Below, one piece after another: positions 49,694 through 58,668 of a stretch of 64,000 nt of DNA. The translations under genes were made by a program, and so were the position numbers. Origin of the DNA: CAVYXK01 sp963708245. GTDB lineage: Bacteria; Pseudomonadota; Alphaproteobacteria; Acetobacterales; Acetobacteraceae. Positions within the stretch are counted from its first letter, which is position 1, and the number at the start of each line of letters is the position of its first letter. The notes beneath the pieces were generated by a model. That model was not told where the DNA came from and did not search any database. It saw only the letters and a program-made list of their open reading frames with translations. The stretch lies in assembly GCA_963708245.1 (NCBI GenBank), contig OY970201.1, forward strand, positions 2,232,001 to 2,296,000, read 5' to 3'.

Positions 49694-50947
49694 TCAGGTC
49701 AACTGCCGATAGTCGATGAACGGCACGGAATCGCCTGGCTCGACGTCCAATCGATCCTCGCTGAGCTCGACCAAACCGTCGGTGCGTGTCAACGAGGTGA
49801 TAACGCCGGCGCCGTCAACCGGATACTTCGTGGCGACGGTCAGTGCCCCGCGCCGCTCCAGCGACACACGGAGGTACTCCCGCCGGCCGGCCTTCTTGCG
49901 GTACCTGAAGCCTGAAATCACAGTCGAGGGGATGAGCGGGATCGGGATGGCACCCGCTATCGCCGAGATCAGCGGCCGCACAACGTAGGTGAAAGTGACG
50001 AAGACAGCGACCGGATTGCCGGGCAGGCCCACCAGCGGTGTTCCGTTCATAACGCCCATGGCGACCGGCCGCCCCGGCTTGATAGCGAGCCGCCAGAACA
50101 CCATCGAGCCGCGACCGGTGATGGCGGCCCGCACGTGATCTCCCTCGCCGGCCGACACGCCGCCCGACGTGACAACCAGATCATGGGCTTGCGCGGCTGC
50201 TGACAAACTCGGTTGCATCGCATCCCGGTCGTCCTGAAGGATGCCGAGGTCTGTTACACTGCAACCGGAACGATGCAGCAGGGCCGTCAGGGCATAGCGG
50301 TTGGAATCGTAGATTGCGGCAGGGCGAAGCGGCGTGCCGGGCTCGCAGATCTCGTCGCCGCTTGAAAACACAGCCACACGCGGCCGGCGCCGGACCTCCA
50401 GGTCCGACAACCCAAGAGCGGCCAGGAGCGCAATGTCCCGTGGCTCTAGACGACGTCCTGCGGCCAGCGCCTCGTCTCCGCGGGTGATGTCTTCCCCCTT
50501 CGCGCGACAGTTGGCCCCACGTGCAAGACCGGAAGGGACTTCTACCCGCCCGTCTTCCAGCAAACGGACATCTTCCTGCATGAACACCGTATCCGTTCCA
50601 ACTGGCATAGGGGCGCCAGTGAAGATGCGCACGGCCGTTCGGCGTGCTCCCGGGCGCTCGGCGGTTTGTCCGGCGGTGATCCGCCCTACCACGGGTAGAA
50701 GCGTAGCCGCGTCCCGATTGAGGTCCGCATGAGCGACGGCATAGCCATCGACGGCGGAATTGTCGAAGACAGGCAGATTAATTGGAGCGACAACGGACCG
50801 TGCGAGAACGCGCCCGTCGGCGTCGGCAAGGAGTACGCGTTCGGTCTCAGCGATCGGAGGTATTCGAGCCGTCACCAGGGACAGCGCTTCTTCGACCCGC
50901 ATCAGGTCTCCACCAAAGGCAAAAGCGTCCGCACTCAGTTGCGCCAT
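49694..50947 (-). CDS. moeA: molybdopterin molybdenumtransferase MoeA
   Basis: 417 residues with all MoeA hallmarks: FDNSAVDGYAVAHADL, RIFTGAPMPVGTDTVFMQED, VFSSGDEICEPG, VTSGGVSAGEGDHVRAA and LPGNPVAVFVTFTYVV. It is the third MoeA-type gene in 8 kb and the most conventional, on the opposite strand to the AOR operon. It probably serves general molybdenum cofactor synthesis, leaving the two rightward MoeA-like proteins for the AOR system. It starts at ATG 50947 and reads from a divergent region shared with the second hydrogenase accessory operon. Confidence 0.92.
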   Translation of the reverse strand: MAQLSADAFAFGGDLMRVEEALSLVTARIPPIAETERVLLADADGRVLARSVVAPINLPVFDNSAVDGYAVAHADLNRDAATLLPVVGRITAGQTAERPGARRTAVRIFTGAPMPVGTDTVFMQEDVRLLEDGRVEVPSGLARGANCRAKGEDITRGDEALAAGRRLEPRDIALLAALGLSDLEVRRRPRVAVFSSGDEICEPGTPLRPAAIYDSNRYALTALLHRSGCSVTDLGILQDDRDAMQPSLSAAAQAHDLVVTSGGVSAGEGDHVRAAITGRGSMVFWRLAIKPGRPVAMGVMNGTPLVGLPGNPVAVFVTFTYVVRPLISAIAGAIPIPLIPSTVISGFRYRKKAGRREYLRVSLERRGALTVATKYPVDGAGVITSLTRTDGLVELSEDRLDVEPGDSVPFIDYRQLT

Positions 50948-51108
50948 CGGTTTTCCGCCATCTAGATTTGTTCAAAGTTGCAATCGACGAGCCATTCGGT
51001 AGGATCAACGCAGATCGATCGCGCTCGAGCGCCCACCGGGTAAAGCTGCCGAAAACCGTGGCGATTTTACGCATTTTGCTCTACTCCCTCCAGCCCTCCA
51101 GTTAGCCG

Positions 51109-51137
51109 AAGAGGGAGCTTACAAGACGGCCCTCTTG
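51109..51137 (+). repeat. inverted repeat in the moeA / accessory operon divergent region
   Basis: Perfect 7-base arms aagaggg (51109-51115) and ccctctt (51131-51137) surround a 15-base loop, about 32 bases before the first gene of the rightward operon. It may be an operator or leader hairpin. The remaining intergenic bases 50948-51168 show no gene; promoters for both directions are expected here but none was clear enough to mark. Confidence 0.4.
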
Positions 51138-51168
51138 CTTTGTCGGACATCCTCGCAGGCTCCCACTG

Positions 51169-51471
51169 GTGGAGCGGACGGAGCGGCTTGGGGCGGCCGA
51201 TTTCGCGCGAATGCACGGCGCGTTGCGCCCGCCTTTCGCAGTCGGTGATCGCGTTCGGCTCAAGCCACGGCGGCGGGCCGACATCATGGACACCGTCCTG
51301 CAGGGCAAGGTCGCCGTGATCGAGGCGATCGAGCGGGATTTCGAGGACCGCGTGTACCTCGCCGTGACCGTCCTCGACGATCCGGGCCGCGATCTGGGGC
51401 TGGAGCGGATGCCGGGGCATCGATTTTTCTTCGCTCCCGACGAAATCGAAGCGCTAGGTCCCCTGCCGTGA
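51169..51471 (+). CDS. small SH3-like protein of hydrogenase accessory operon
   Basis: 100 residues from GTG 51169; an ATG at 51211 would drop 14 residues. The core PPFAVGDRVRLKPR ... GKVAVIEAIERDFEDRVYLA ... MPGHRFFFAPDEIEAL looks like a small beta-barrel. Similar proteins accompany the maturation protease in accessory operons of group 1h-type hydrogenases, as far as can be judged from memory. It overlaps the protease gene by 4 bases. Function unknown. Confidence 0.65.
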   Translation: MERTERLGAADFARMHGALRPPFAVGDRVRLKPRRRADIMDTVLQGKVAVIEAIERDFEDRVYLAVTVLDDPGRDLGLERMPGHRFFFAPDEIEALGPLP

Positions 51472-52001
51472 GCAGCATCCTCATCGCCGGGATCGGAAAC
51501 ATCTTCCAGGGAGACGACGCCTTCGGCGTGGAGGTGGTGCAGCGCCTCGGTGGTCAAGCTCTGCCGCCGGGCGTCTTCGCGGTTGATTTTGGCATTCGCG
51601 GTATCGATCTCGTCTATGCCCTGATGGACGATCATGATGCGGTGGTCCTGGTGGATGCTGCTCAGCGAGGTGCAACCCCGGGCACCGTTTCGGTGATCGA
51701 GGTCGACTCCAAAGCCGAGCTGCCGACAGGCGTCGTGCCGTTGCTCTCGCCGCATTCGCTCGACCCGGCTGCGGCGCTGGCTATGGTTCGCAGCATGGGG
51801 GGCGATGTGCCGCCAGTCTTCCTGGTGGCCTGCGAGCCGCAGACCTTTGGCGGGGACGATGGCATCATCGGCTTGAGCGCATCGGTCGCGGCCGCGGTCG
51901 AGCCGGCGATCCGCACGGTGCAGGCGCTGGTTCGACGACTACACGACGAAATGCAAACCGGAAGGAGCGTGTCATGTGGAAAATCGGTCTTGGCCTGCTG
52001 A
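51468..52001 (+). CDS. hydrogenase maturation protease (HyaD/HupD type)
   Basis: 177 residues from GTG 51468. The Ni-recognition residues are in place: AGIGNIFQGDDAFGVEV (acidic residue), DAVVLVDAAQRG (Asp) and LSPHSLDPAAALAM (His). It removes a C-terminal tail from a large-subunit precursor. Neither large subunit in this window is a plausible substrate: HoxH has its own HoxW, and the group 4 enzyme has no tail. A further uptake-type hydrogenase elsewhere in the genome is therefore likely. Confidence 0.88.
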   Translation: MSSILIAGIGNIFQGDDAFGVEVVQRLGGQALPPGVFAVDFGIRGIDLVYALMDDHDAVVLVDAAQRGATPGTVSVIEVDSKAELPTGVVPLLSPHSLDPAAALAMVRSMGGDVPPVFLVACEPQTFGGDDGIIGLSASVAAAVEPAIRTVQALVRRLHDEMQTGRSVSCGKSVLAC

Positions 52002-52066
52002 TCCTCGTTGTGATCGTGGTCAACGCGAAGGACGTCGCGCGTTATATCAAGATCAGCACGATGTGA
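51974..52066 (+). CDS. 30-residue membrane peptide (DUF6893-like)
   Basis: A short frame from ATG 51974 preceded by the strong ribosome-binding sequence ggaagga. The product starts MWKIGLGLLILVVIVVNAKD and ends VARYIKISTM. It is a single membrane helix with a short basic cytoplasmic tail. Such peptides, sometimes annotated DUF6893, occur beside hydrogenase accessory genes. It overlaps the protease 3' end by 28 bases in another frame and lies 25 bases before hypF. The product is far too short for ordinary gene finding, but the start signal and membrane pattern support it. Confidence 0.7.
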   Translation: MWKIGLGLLILVVIVVNAKDVARYIKISTM

Positions 52067-52091
52067 CGCGGCGAATGGGACGCAGAAAGCC

Positions 52092-54413
52092 GTGCCGGGG
52101 GTAGAGCCTGCCGAACTGATCCGCGTGCGCGGGCTCGTGCAGGGGGTAGGATTCCGCCCGACGGTTTGGCGCCTGGCCCGCCGCTATGGGCTGCGCGGCT
52201 GGGTTTGCAACGACGGTAGCGGGGTGACGTTGTCCGTCTGCGGGAGTGCCGACGGCATCGCGGACTTCGTCGCCGAGCTGGAGCGAGCGCCACCGCCGCT
52301 GGCGCGGATCGACGCGATTGAGCGCGCGCCAGCGGTCGCGCCTGCCGATCGGGAATTCCGCATCATTGAAAGCCAGGCGAGCGAAATCCGCACTGGCGTG
52401 GTGCCGGACGCAGCGACTTGCGCCGCCTGCCGAGACGAGATCCTGGACCCGGGCATGCGTCGCTATCGCTACCCCTTCGCTAATTGCACGCATTGCGGGC
52501 CGCGGCTGTCGATCATCGAGGCTATCCCGTACGACCGCGCCGCGACGACGATGCGCCGGTTCCGCATGTGCACCGCTTGTGCGGACGAGTATGCGGATCC
52601 TGCGGATCGCCGCTTCCATGCGCAGCCGATCGCCTGCGCCGAATGCGGCCCGCGCGCATGGCTGCTTCCCTCAGCCGAGGGCGATGCCATCGAGGCGACG
52701 CGGGCGCTGCTGCTGGCCGGCCGGATCGTCGCCGTGAAGGGTCTCGGCGGGTTCCACCTGGCATGCGACGCCACCAATGCCGATCCGGTCGCGCGGCTGC
52801 GGCGGACGAAGCGGCGTGATGCCAAGCCGTTCGCCCTGATGGCGCGGGATCTCGACATTATCCGCCGCTTCGCGGTCGTGACAGCGGCGGACGCAGCGGT
52901 CTTGCAGGGGCCAGCCGCGCCGATCGTGGTGCTGGACGCGCTGACCCGGGACACGCCAGCGGGCGTGGCGCCCGGCCTGTCGACAGTCGGCTTCATGCTG
53001 CCCACGACACCGCTGCATCATCTGCTGCTGCACGAGATCGACCGTCCGCTGGTGATGACCAGCGGCAACCTCTCCGACGAGCCGCAATGCATCGACAACG
53101 ATGAGGCGCTGCGGCAACTAGCCAGTGTCGCAGAGCATTTCCTGCTGCACGACCGCGACATTGCGCGTCGGGTCGATGACTCGCTGGTACGGGTGATGGG
53201 CGGCGTCGCACGGGTGCTGCGTCGCGCACGGGGCTACGCGCCCGCCCCACTGCCTCTGCCGGACGGGTTCGAGCAAGCTGCTCCAGTGCTGGCGATGGGC
53301 GGCGAACTGAAGAACACATTCTGCCTTGCCCATCGCGGCGAGGCGGTTCTGTCCCACCACATGGGCGATCTGGAGAATGCGCCGACCTTCGCCGACTACC
53401 GCCGTTCGATTGAGCAATATCGCGCGCTATTCGCGTTTGAGCCTCGTGTGATCGCAGTCGACCGCCATCCAGACTATCTCTCCACGAAGCTCGGTAAGGA
53501 GCTGGCCGCACGCGAGGGACTGCCGGTCATCCAGGTGCAGCACCATCACGCCCATCTCGCCGCGTGCATGGCGGAGAACGGATTGCCGCTGAACACCGGC
53601 CCTGTGCTCGGCATCGTTCTCGACGGCCTGGGCTGGGGCAGCGACGGCACAATCTGGGGTGGGGAGTTCCTGCTCTGCGACTACCGCCGGTTCCGACGGC
53701 TGGCCTGCATCAAGCCGGTGGCGATGCCCGGCGGGGCGCAAGCGACCCGCGAACCATGGCGCAATGCGCTTGCGCAGATCCTCGCCAGCATGGAATGGTC
53801 GCGCTTCGTCGCGTCGCACAGCACGACCAATCTCGGTCGCTATCTCGCCGAGCGGCCTGTTTCGCTGCTCGCGTCCATGATCGCGCGGGGCGTCAACTCC
53901 CCCCTGGCCAGTTCCTGCGGGCGACTATTCGACGCGGTAGCCGCCGCCGCGGGCCTCTGCCGGGATAGGGCCCTGTACGAAGGCCAAGCGGCGATGATGT
54001 TAGAGGCGGCAGCCTACGGTACCGTCGAACCCGACCAGACGGCATACAAGTTCACGATCGCCGAGGCTGGGGATGACGGCTTGCTGCATCTTGATGCCGC
54101 GCCGCTGTGGCCGGTGCTGCTCGACGATCTGGCTGCGGGAGCGCCCGCCCCGGTCATCGCCACCCGCTTCCACACTGGCCTCGCTATCGCCATTGTGCGC
54201 ACGGTTGGAGTGCTGCACGCCCGCGGCCCCGTCGCGCTGTCGGGCGGGGTATTCCAGAACCGCCTGCTGTTGGAGCAGGTGATGGGCCGGCTACGGGCAC
54301 AGGGCGTCGAGGTGCTGACGCATCGGGCGGTGCCGGCCAATGACGGTGGGCTGGCGCTCGGCCAAGCCGTGATCGCATCGGCCCGCGCGGCTGGCGGCCA
54401 CCAAGGAGATTGA
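52092..54413 (+). CDS. hypF: carbamoyltransferase HypF (copy 2)
   Basis: 773 residues from GTG 52092. All HypF parts are present: acylphosphatase start RVRGLVQGVGFRPTVWRLA, zinc fingers CAACRDEILD ... NCTHCGPRL and CTACADEYAD ... CAECGPRAW, YrdC-like KGLGGFHLACDA and the carbamoyltransferase metal motif QHHHAHLAAC. Sequence differs throughout from copy 1 at 26464, so the two accessory sets have separate origins. Confidence 0.95.
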   Translation: MPGVEPAELIRVRGLVQGVGFRPTVWRLARRYGLRGWVCNDGSGVTLSVCGSADGIADFVAELERAPPPLARIDAIERAPAVAPADREFRIIESQASEIRTGVVPDAATCAACRDEILDPGMRRYRYPFANCTHCGPRLSIIEAIPYDRAATTMRRFRMCTACADEYADPADRRFHAQPIACAECGPRAWLLPSAEGDAIEATRALLLAGRIVAVKGLGGFHLACDATNADPVARLRRTKRRDAKPFALMARDLDIIRRFAVVTAADAAVLQGPAAPIVVLDALTRDTPAGVAPGLSTVGFMLPTTPLHHLLLHEIDRPLVMTSGNLSDEPQCIDNDEALRQLASVAEHFLLHDRDIARRVDDSLVRVMGGVARVLRRARGYAPAPLPLPDGFEQAAPVLAMGGELKNTFCLAHRGEAVLSHHMGDLENAPTFADYRRSIEQYRALFAFEPRVIAVDRHPDYLSTKLGKELAAREGLPVIQVQHHHAHLAACMAENGLPLNTGPVLGIVLDGLGWGSDGTIWGGEFLLCDYRRFRRLACIKPVAMPGGAQATREPWRNALAQILASMEWSRFVASHSTTNLGRYLAERPVSLLASMIARGVNSPLASSCGRLFDAVAAAAGLCRDRALYEGQAAMMLEAAAYGTVEPDQTAYKFTIAEAGDDGLLHLDAAPLWPVLLDDLAAGAPAPVIATRFHTGLAIAIVRTVGVLHARGPVALSGGVFQNRLLLEQVMGRLRAQGVEVLTHRAVPANDGGLALGQAVIASARAAGGHQGD

Positions 54414-54418
54414 TCCGC

Positions 54419-54697
54419 ATGTGCCTGGGCATTCCTGGACAGATCGTCGGCATCATCGATGCCGACGATGCGTTGGCGATGGTGGAGGTCGCCGGCGTAC
54501 GACGACCGGTGAATGTCAGCTTCATCCTCGATGACCGTCCGATGGAGGCCTGTATCGGCGAATGGGTGCTGGTACACGTCGGTTTCGCCATGAGTTGCAT
54601 CGACGCCGCCGAGGCGGCGCAAACGCTGGCGCTGCTGGAGGAGTTGGGCGAGCTAGAGGCGGAGATGCAGGCGATGCGACCCGAAGCGTCAGCATAG
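54419..54697 (+). CDS. hypC: hydrogenase assembly chaperone HypC (copy 2)
   Basis: 92 residues from ATG 54419, which follows an aaggag ribosome-binding sequence; an upstream TTG at 54410 is less likely because Cys must be residue 2 (MCLGIPGQIVGI). The conserved His lies in HVGFAMSCID. It is slightly longer than copy 1 at the acidic C-terminus. Confidence 0.94.
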   Translation: MCLGIPGQIVGIIDADDALAMVEVAGVRRPVNVSFILDDRPMEACIGEWVLVHVGFAMSCIDAAEAAQTLALLEELGELEAEMQAMRPEASA

Positions 54698-54707
54698 GAA
54701 AGCTTCG

Positions 54708-55394
54708 ATGTCCGAGGACCAGTCGCTGAAGGCTTTCTATCCTTTCCTGCATGGTGAACGGCAGGACCCCGCTGTAATGCGCACGGCGCTGCTCGGCTCG
54801 GCACGCCAGAAGGCGGAGGACAGCGCCACCGTGAAGCGACAGTTCTTTGCCGAACAGGGCGAAGCGGTGGTCGCGGTCGCGGAGTCGATCGCCGGCGTTT
54901 ACCGGCACCAGGGCCGAATGTTCAGCATGGGCAACGGCGGTTCGAGCTGCGACGCCTCGCATTTCGCGGTCGAGTTCCTGCATCCGGTGACGGCGGGGCG
55001 TCCGGCGCTCACGGCGGTCAATCTCGCCTGCGACATGGCGATGCTGACGGCGGTCGGCAACGATGTGGGGTTCGGGCACGTGTTCCTGCGCCAGCTCATC
55101 GCATTGGCCCGGAGCGGTGATGGGGTGATCGGGTTTTCGACAAGCGGCAGTTCGGAAAACATCCTGGCGGCGTTTGCGAAGGCCAAGGAGCTGGGGATGG
55201 TCACGATCGGGCTCGCCGGCCACGACGGCGGCAAGATGGCGCGCAGTCCTGATCTGGATCATTGTCTCGTGGTGCCGAGCGACAGCATTCACCGTATCCA
55301 GGAGACGCATCTGACCATCTACCACGTGCTGTGGGACTTGGTGCACACGCTGCTGGCGGAGGATCGCGGCGGCCTGGCGGAAACGCGGCCATGA
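54708..55394 (+). CDS. SIS-domain (GmhA-like) protein in hyp operon
   Basis: 228 residues with a single sugar-isomerase (SIS) domain: MGNGGSSCDASHFAVEFLHP and IGFSTSGSSENILAAFAKA are the phosphosugar-binding loops of sedoheptulose-7-phosphate isomerases. It is inserted between hypC and hypD and coupled to hypD by an ATGA overlap. GmhA-like genes are known inside accessory operons of some high-affinity (group 1h) hydrogenases, where their role is not settled. No other heptose genes are near, so LPS synthesis is unlikely to be its job here. Confidence 0.88.
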   Translation: MSEDQSLKAFYPFLHGERQDPAVMRTALLGSARQKAEDSATVKRQFFAEQGEAVVAVAESIAGVYRHQGRMFSMGNGGSSCDASHFAVEFLHPVTAGRPALTAVNLACDMAMLTAVGNDVGFGHVFLRQLIALARSGDGVIGFSTSGSSENILAAFAKAKELGMVTIGLAGHDGGKMARSPDLDHCLVVPSDSIHRIQETHLTIYHVLWDLVHTLLAEDRGGLAETRP

Positions 55395-56524
55395 AATACG
55401 TTGACGAGTTCCGAGATCCGGCGAAGGCGCGGACGCTCCTCGCGGAGATCGGCCGGCTGTTGACGCGCATTCCGACGTCACGCCGGCGGCCCTTGCAGGT
55501 GATGGAGGTCTGCGGCGGGCACACCCACACGATCTTCCGGTACGGCATCCAGCAAATGCTGCCTGACGCGATCGAATTCGTGCATGGCCCCGGTTGCCCG
55601 GTTTGCGTACTGCCGATGGGCCGCGTCGATGACTGCGTGGCGCTGGCCGAGCGGCCGGAGGTGATCTTCACCACGTTCGGCGATGCCATGCGCGTGCCCG
55701 GTTCGCGCAAGAGCCTGCTGAAGGCGAAGGCCGAAGGCGCTGATGTGCGGATGGTCTATTCACCACTCGACGCGCTGGCGGTGGCCCGCAAGCACCCGGA
55801 GCGGGAGGTGATCTTCTTCGGCCTGGGCTTCGAGACGACGATGCCCAGCACGGCGATGACACTGATCCAGGCCCGCCGGCAATCGGTTCGCAACTTCTCG
55901 CTGTTCTGCAATCACATCACCATCATTCCGACGATCAAGGCGATCCTCGACTCGCCCGACCTGCGGCTGGACGGCTTCCTGGGGCCGGGGCATGTGAGCA
56001 TGGTGATCGGCACGCGGCCCTATGGTTTCATTGCGCACCACTATGGCAAGCCGATCACCATCGCCGGGTTTGAGCCGCTGGATGTGCTACAATCGACGAT
56101 GATGGTGCTGAAGCAGCTAGCAGAAGGCCGCTGCGAGGTGGAGAACCAGTACGGCCGCGTGGTGCCGAAGCAGGGCAATCAGCGTGCACTCGCGGCAATT
56201 CATGAGGTGTTCGAGCTGCGCCCATTTTTCGAATGGCGCGGCCTCGGTTCCATCGACCATTCCGGCGTGCGCATTCGCGCCGACTATGCCGCGTTCGACG
56301 CCGAGCACAAATTCGGGATACCGAATGTCAGCATCGCCGATCCGCGCTCCTGCCAATGCGGTGAGGTGCTGAAGGGCGTGATCAAGCCGCACCAGTGCAA
56401 GGTGTTCGGCACCGCCTGCACGCCGGAGACCCCGCTGGGTTCGCTGATGGTGTCGTCCGAGGGCGCCTGCGCCGCATACTACAGCTATGGCCGGCGGAGC
56501 GTGGCCGAGCCGGTGCCGGCATGA
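55391..56524 (+). CDS. hypD: Fe-S scaffold protein HypD (copy 2)
   Basis: 377 residues from ATG 55391. Essential motifs are CGGHTHTIF, GPGCPVCVLPMG and the cluster region CQCGEVLKG ... CKVFGTACTPETPLG. It is about 12 residues shorter than copy 1 and clearly diverged from it. It overlaps both neighbours (ATGA). Confidence 0.95.
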   Translation: MKYVDEFRDPAKARTLLAEIGRLLTRIPTSRRRPLQVMEVCGGHTHTIFRYGIQQMLPDAIEFVHGPGCPVCVLPMGRVDDCVALAERPEVIFTTFGDAMRVPGSRKSLLKAKAEGADVRMVYSPLDALAVARKHPEREVIFFGLGFETTMPSTAMTLIQARRQSVRNFSLFCNHITIIPTIKAILDSPDLRLDGFLGPGHVSMVIGTRPYGFIAHHYGKPITIAGFEPLDVLQSTMMVLKQLAEGRCEVENQYGRVVPKQGNQRALAAIHEVFELRPFFEWRGLGSIDHSGVRIRADYAAFDAEHKFGIPNVSIADPRSCQCGEVLKGVIKPHQCKVFGTACTPETPLGSLMVSSEGACAAYYSYGRRSVAEPVPA

Positions 56525-57558
56525 CTGCGACGATCCGCGATTCCCATATCAACCTATCGCACGGCAGCGGCGGCCGGGCGATGCACGCGCTGATCGAGAG
56601 CGTATTCCTCCCCGCTTTCGGCAATTGCCGGCCCGATGCGTTGGAGGACCAGGCGCGGTTGCCGCTGTCCGAGCTTGCCCGGCATGGCGATCGCCTGGCC
56701 TTCACCACCGACAGCTACGTGGTCGATCCGCTGTTCTTTCCAGGCGCGGACATCGGCGCGCTGGCGGTCGCTGGTACGGTGAACGATCTCGCGGCCGGCG
56801 GCGCGCGACCGCTGTTCCTCTCTTGCGGCATGGTTCTGGAGGAGGGTCTGCCGGTAGAGACGCTTCGGCTTGTCGCCGCCAGCATGCAGCGCATGGCGGA
56901 GCGCGCCGGCGTGGCGATCGTTACCGGCGATACCAAAGTGGTGGAGCGGGGTGCGGCCGACAAGCTGTTCATCAACACCGCAGGCATCGGCGTCATCCCC
57001 GCCGGTGTCTCCGTGTCGGCGTCGAACGCGCGTCCGGGTGACGCGGTCATCGTCAGCGGCGTGCTCGGCGATCATGGTGTGGCGATCCTGATCGCGCGCA
57101 ACCAGCTCGCGCTGGAGGCGGCGGTGGAGAGCGACTGCCAACCGTTGGACGGCCTAGTAGCGGCGATGCTCGAAGCCTGCCCTGCGATGCGCTGCCTGCG
57201 CGATGCGACGCGCGGCGGCGTCGCCACGGTGCTGAACGAGTTCGCCCGCGGCTCCAGGGCCGGCATCCGCATCCGCGAGCGCGACCTGCCGATCCGTGAG
57301 ACGGTGCGTGGAGCCTGCGAGATTCTCGGGCTCGATCCGCTGTATCTGGCGAATGAAGGGAAGCTGGTGGCGGTGGTGCCGAGCAAGGACGCCGATCGCG
57401 TGCTGGCCGCCATGCGTGCATTGGCGACGGGCGCGGACGCCGCGATCATCGGCGAGGTGACGCGCGATCCGGATGCGATGGTGGTGATGGAGACCGCCTT
57501 CGGCGGCGAGCGCATCGTCGATACGCTGGTCGGCGAGCAGTTGCCGCGGATCTGCTGA
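56521..57558 (+). CDS. hypE: carbamoyl dehydratase HypE (copy 2)
   Basis: 345 residues from ATG 56521. It starts IRDSHINLSHGSGGRAM and ends with the required LPRIC. The ATP-binding blocks VTGDTKVVERGAADKLF and VSGVLGDHGVAIL are intact. It lies one base before hypA. Confidence 0.95.
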   Translation: MTATIRDSHINLSHGSGGRAMHALIESVFLPAFGNCRPDALEDQARLPLSELARHGDRLAFTTDSYVVDPLFFPGADIGALAVAGTVNDLAAGGARPLFLSCGMVLEEGLPVETLRLVAASMQRMAERAGVAIVTGDTKVVERGAADKLFINTAGIGVIPAGVSVSASNARPGDAVIVSGVLGDHGVAILIARNQLALEAAVESDCQPLDGLVAAMLEACPAMRCLRDATRGGVATVLNEFARGSRAGIRIRERDLPIRETVRGACEILGLDPLYLANEGKLVAVVPSKDADRVLAAMRALATGADAAIIGEVTRDPDAMVVMETAFGGERIVDTLVGEQLPRIC

Positions 57559-57559
57559 G

Positions 57560-57886
57560 ATGCACGAGCTGGCCATTGCCACGGCTGTCGTCGATGCCTG
57601 CGCCGAGCGTGCCGCCGGAGCCCGCGTGCTGCGCGTCTGCGTGGAGATTGGCCAACTGAGCGCGGTGCTGCCGGATGCGCTGCGGTTCTGCTTCGAGGTC
57701 TGCGCGCAGGACACCGCCATCGAGGGCGCCGAGTTGGAGATCACGGAAGTGCCGGGCCGCGCCCGGTGCGATGCCTGTGGCGAGGTGGTGGCGCTGGCGG
57801 TGCCGTGGGGGTGCTGCGGCTGCGGCGGCATGCTGCGAATCATCGCCGGCAAAGAGCTGCGGGTGAAGGAGATGGAGGTCGCCTGA
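57560..57886 (+). CDS. hypA: nickel chaperone HypA (copy 2, intact)
   Basis: 108 residues. The N-terminal MHELAIATAVVDAC gives the Ni ligand His2, and the zinc site is CDAC (GRARCDACGEVVALAV) with CGCGG further on (CCGCGGMLRII). The C-terminus ends GKELRVKEMEVA, as expected. With copy 1 frameshifted, this is the only complete HypA in the window. It is coupled to hypB by a TGATG overlap. Confidence 0.94.
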   Translation: MHELAIATAVVDACAERAAGARVLRVCVEIGQLSAVLPDALRFCFEVCAQDTAIEGAELEITEVPGRARCDACGEVVALAVPWGCCGCGGMLRIIAGKELRVKEMEVA

Positions 57887-58668
57887 TGTGCACGACATGC
57901 GGCTGCGGCTCGGACGCGATCACCATCGACGGCACAGCGCCGCACGGCGAGCACCATCACGCACATGAGCACGATCATCACCACGATGATCCGCGGCCCG
58001 CGAGCCGGACGGTGTCGCTGGAGCAGGACATCCTGGCCAAGAACCAACTATTTGCCGAGCGCAACCGTGGCTGGTTCAGCGGACGCGAGGTGCTGGCGGT
58101 GAACCTGATGAGTTCGCCGGGAGCCGGAAAGACCAGCATCCTGGAACGCACGATCCGTGAGTTGCGGCAGACGGTCCCGATCAGCGTGTTGGAGGGCGAC
58201 CAGGCCGGCTCGATCGACGCCGAGCGAATCCGCGCCGCGGGTGCCCCCGTGGTACAGATCAACACTGGCACCGGCTGTCATCTTGACGCGCATATGGTTG
58301 CGCATGGCCTCGAACGTTTGGCGCCGCCACGCGGCTCGGTGCTGCTGATCGAGAATGTCGGCAATCTCGTCTGCCCGGCCTTGTTCGATCTCGGCGAGCA
58401 GGCGCGCGTAGTTGTGATGTCGGTCACCGAGGGCGACGACAAGCCGCTGAAATACCCGCACATGTTCCAAGCCGGAGACATGCTTCTGGTCAACAAGGTC
58501 GACCTGCTGCCATATGTTCGTTTCGACATGGCGCGTTGCGCCGCGCATGCGCGAGAGGTCAACCCCAGGCTTCAGATTCTGCACCTCTCGGCGGAGACCG
58601 GCGAGGGCATGCAGGACTGGTATCGCTGGTTGTCGAGCCGGCTTGCCACGGTGGGGTCAGGGATGTGA
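57886..58668 (+). CDS. hypB: hydrogenase nickel incorporation GTPase HypB (copy 2)
   Basis: 260 residues from ATG 57886, giving the Ni-binding start MCTTCGCG and then a shorter His-rich stretch (about residues 22-33). The P-loop is MSSPGAGKTSI, the metal loop [11 protein letters not shown] and the base-recognition motif NKVD. It carries about half as many His residues as copy 1, so it probably stores less Ni. Confidence 0.95.
   Translation: MCTTCGCGSDAITIDGTAPHGEHHHAHEHDHHHDDPRPASRTVSLEQDILAKNQLFAERNRGWFSGREVLAVNLMSSPGAGKTSILERTIRELRQTVPISVLEGDQAGSIDAERIRAAGAPVVQINTGTGCHLDAHMVAHGLERLAPPRGSVLLIENVGNLVCPALFDLGEQARVVVMSVTEGDDKPLKYPHMFQAGDMLLVNKVDLLPYVRFDMARCAAHAREVNPRLQILHLSAETGEGMQDWYRWLSSRLATVGSGM

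Noticed and set aside
51109..51137. Inverted repeat as an intrinsic terminator
   Set aside because: It lies just before a gene start in a divergent region and has no proper T-run; marked only as a repeat.
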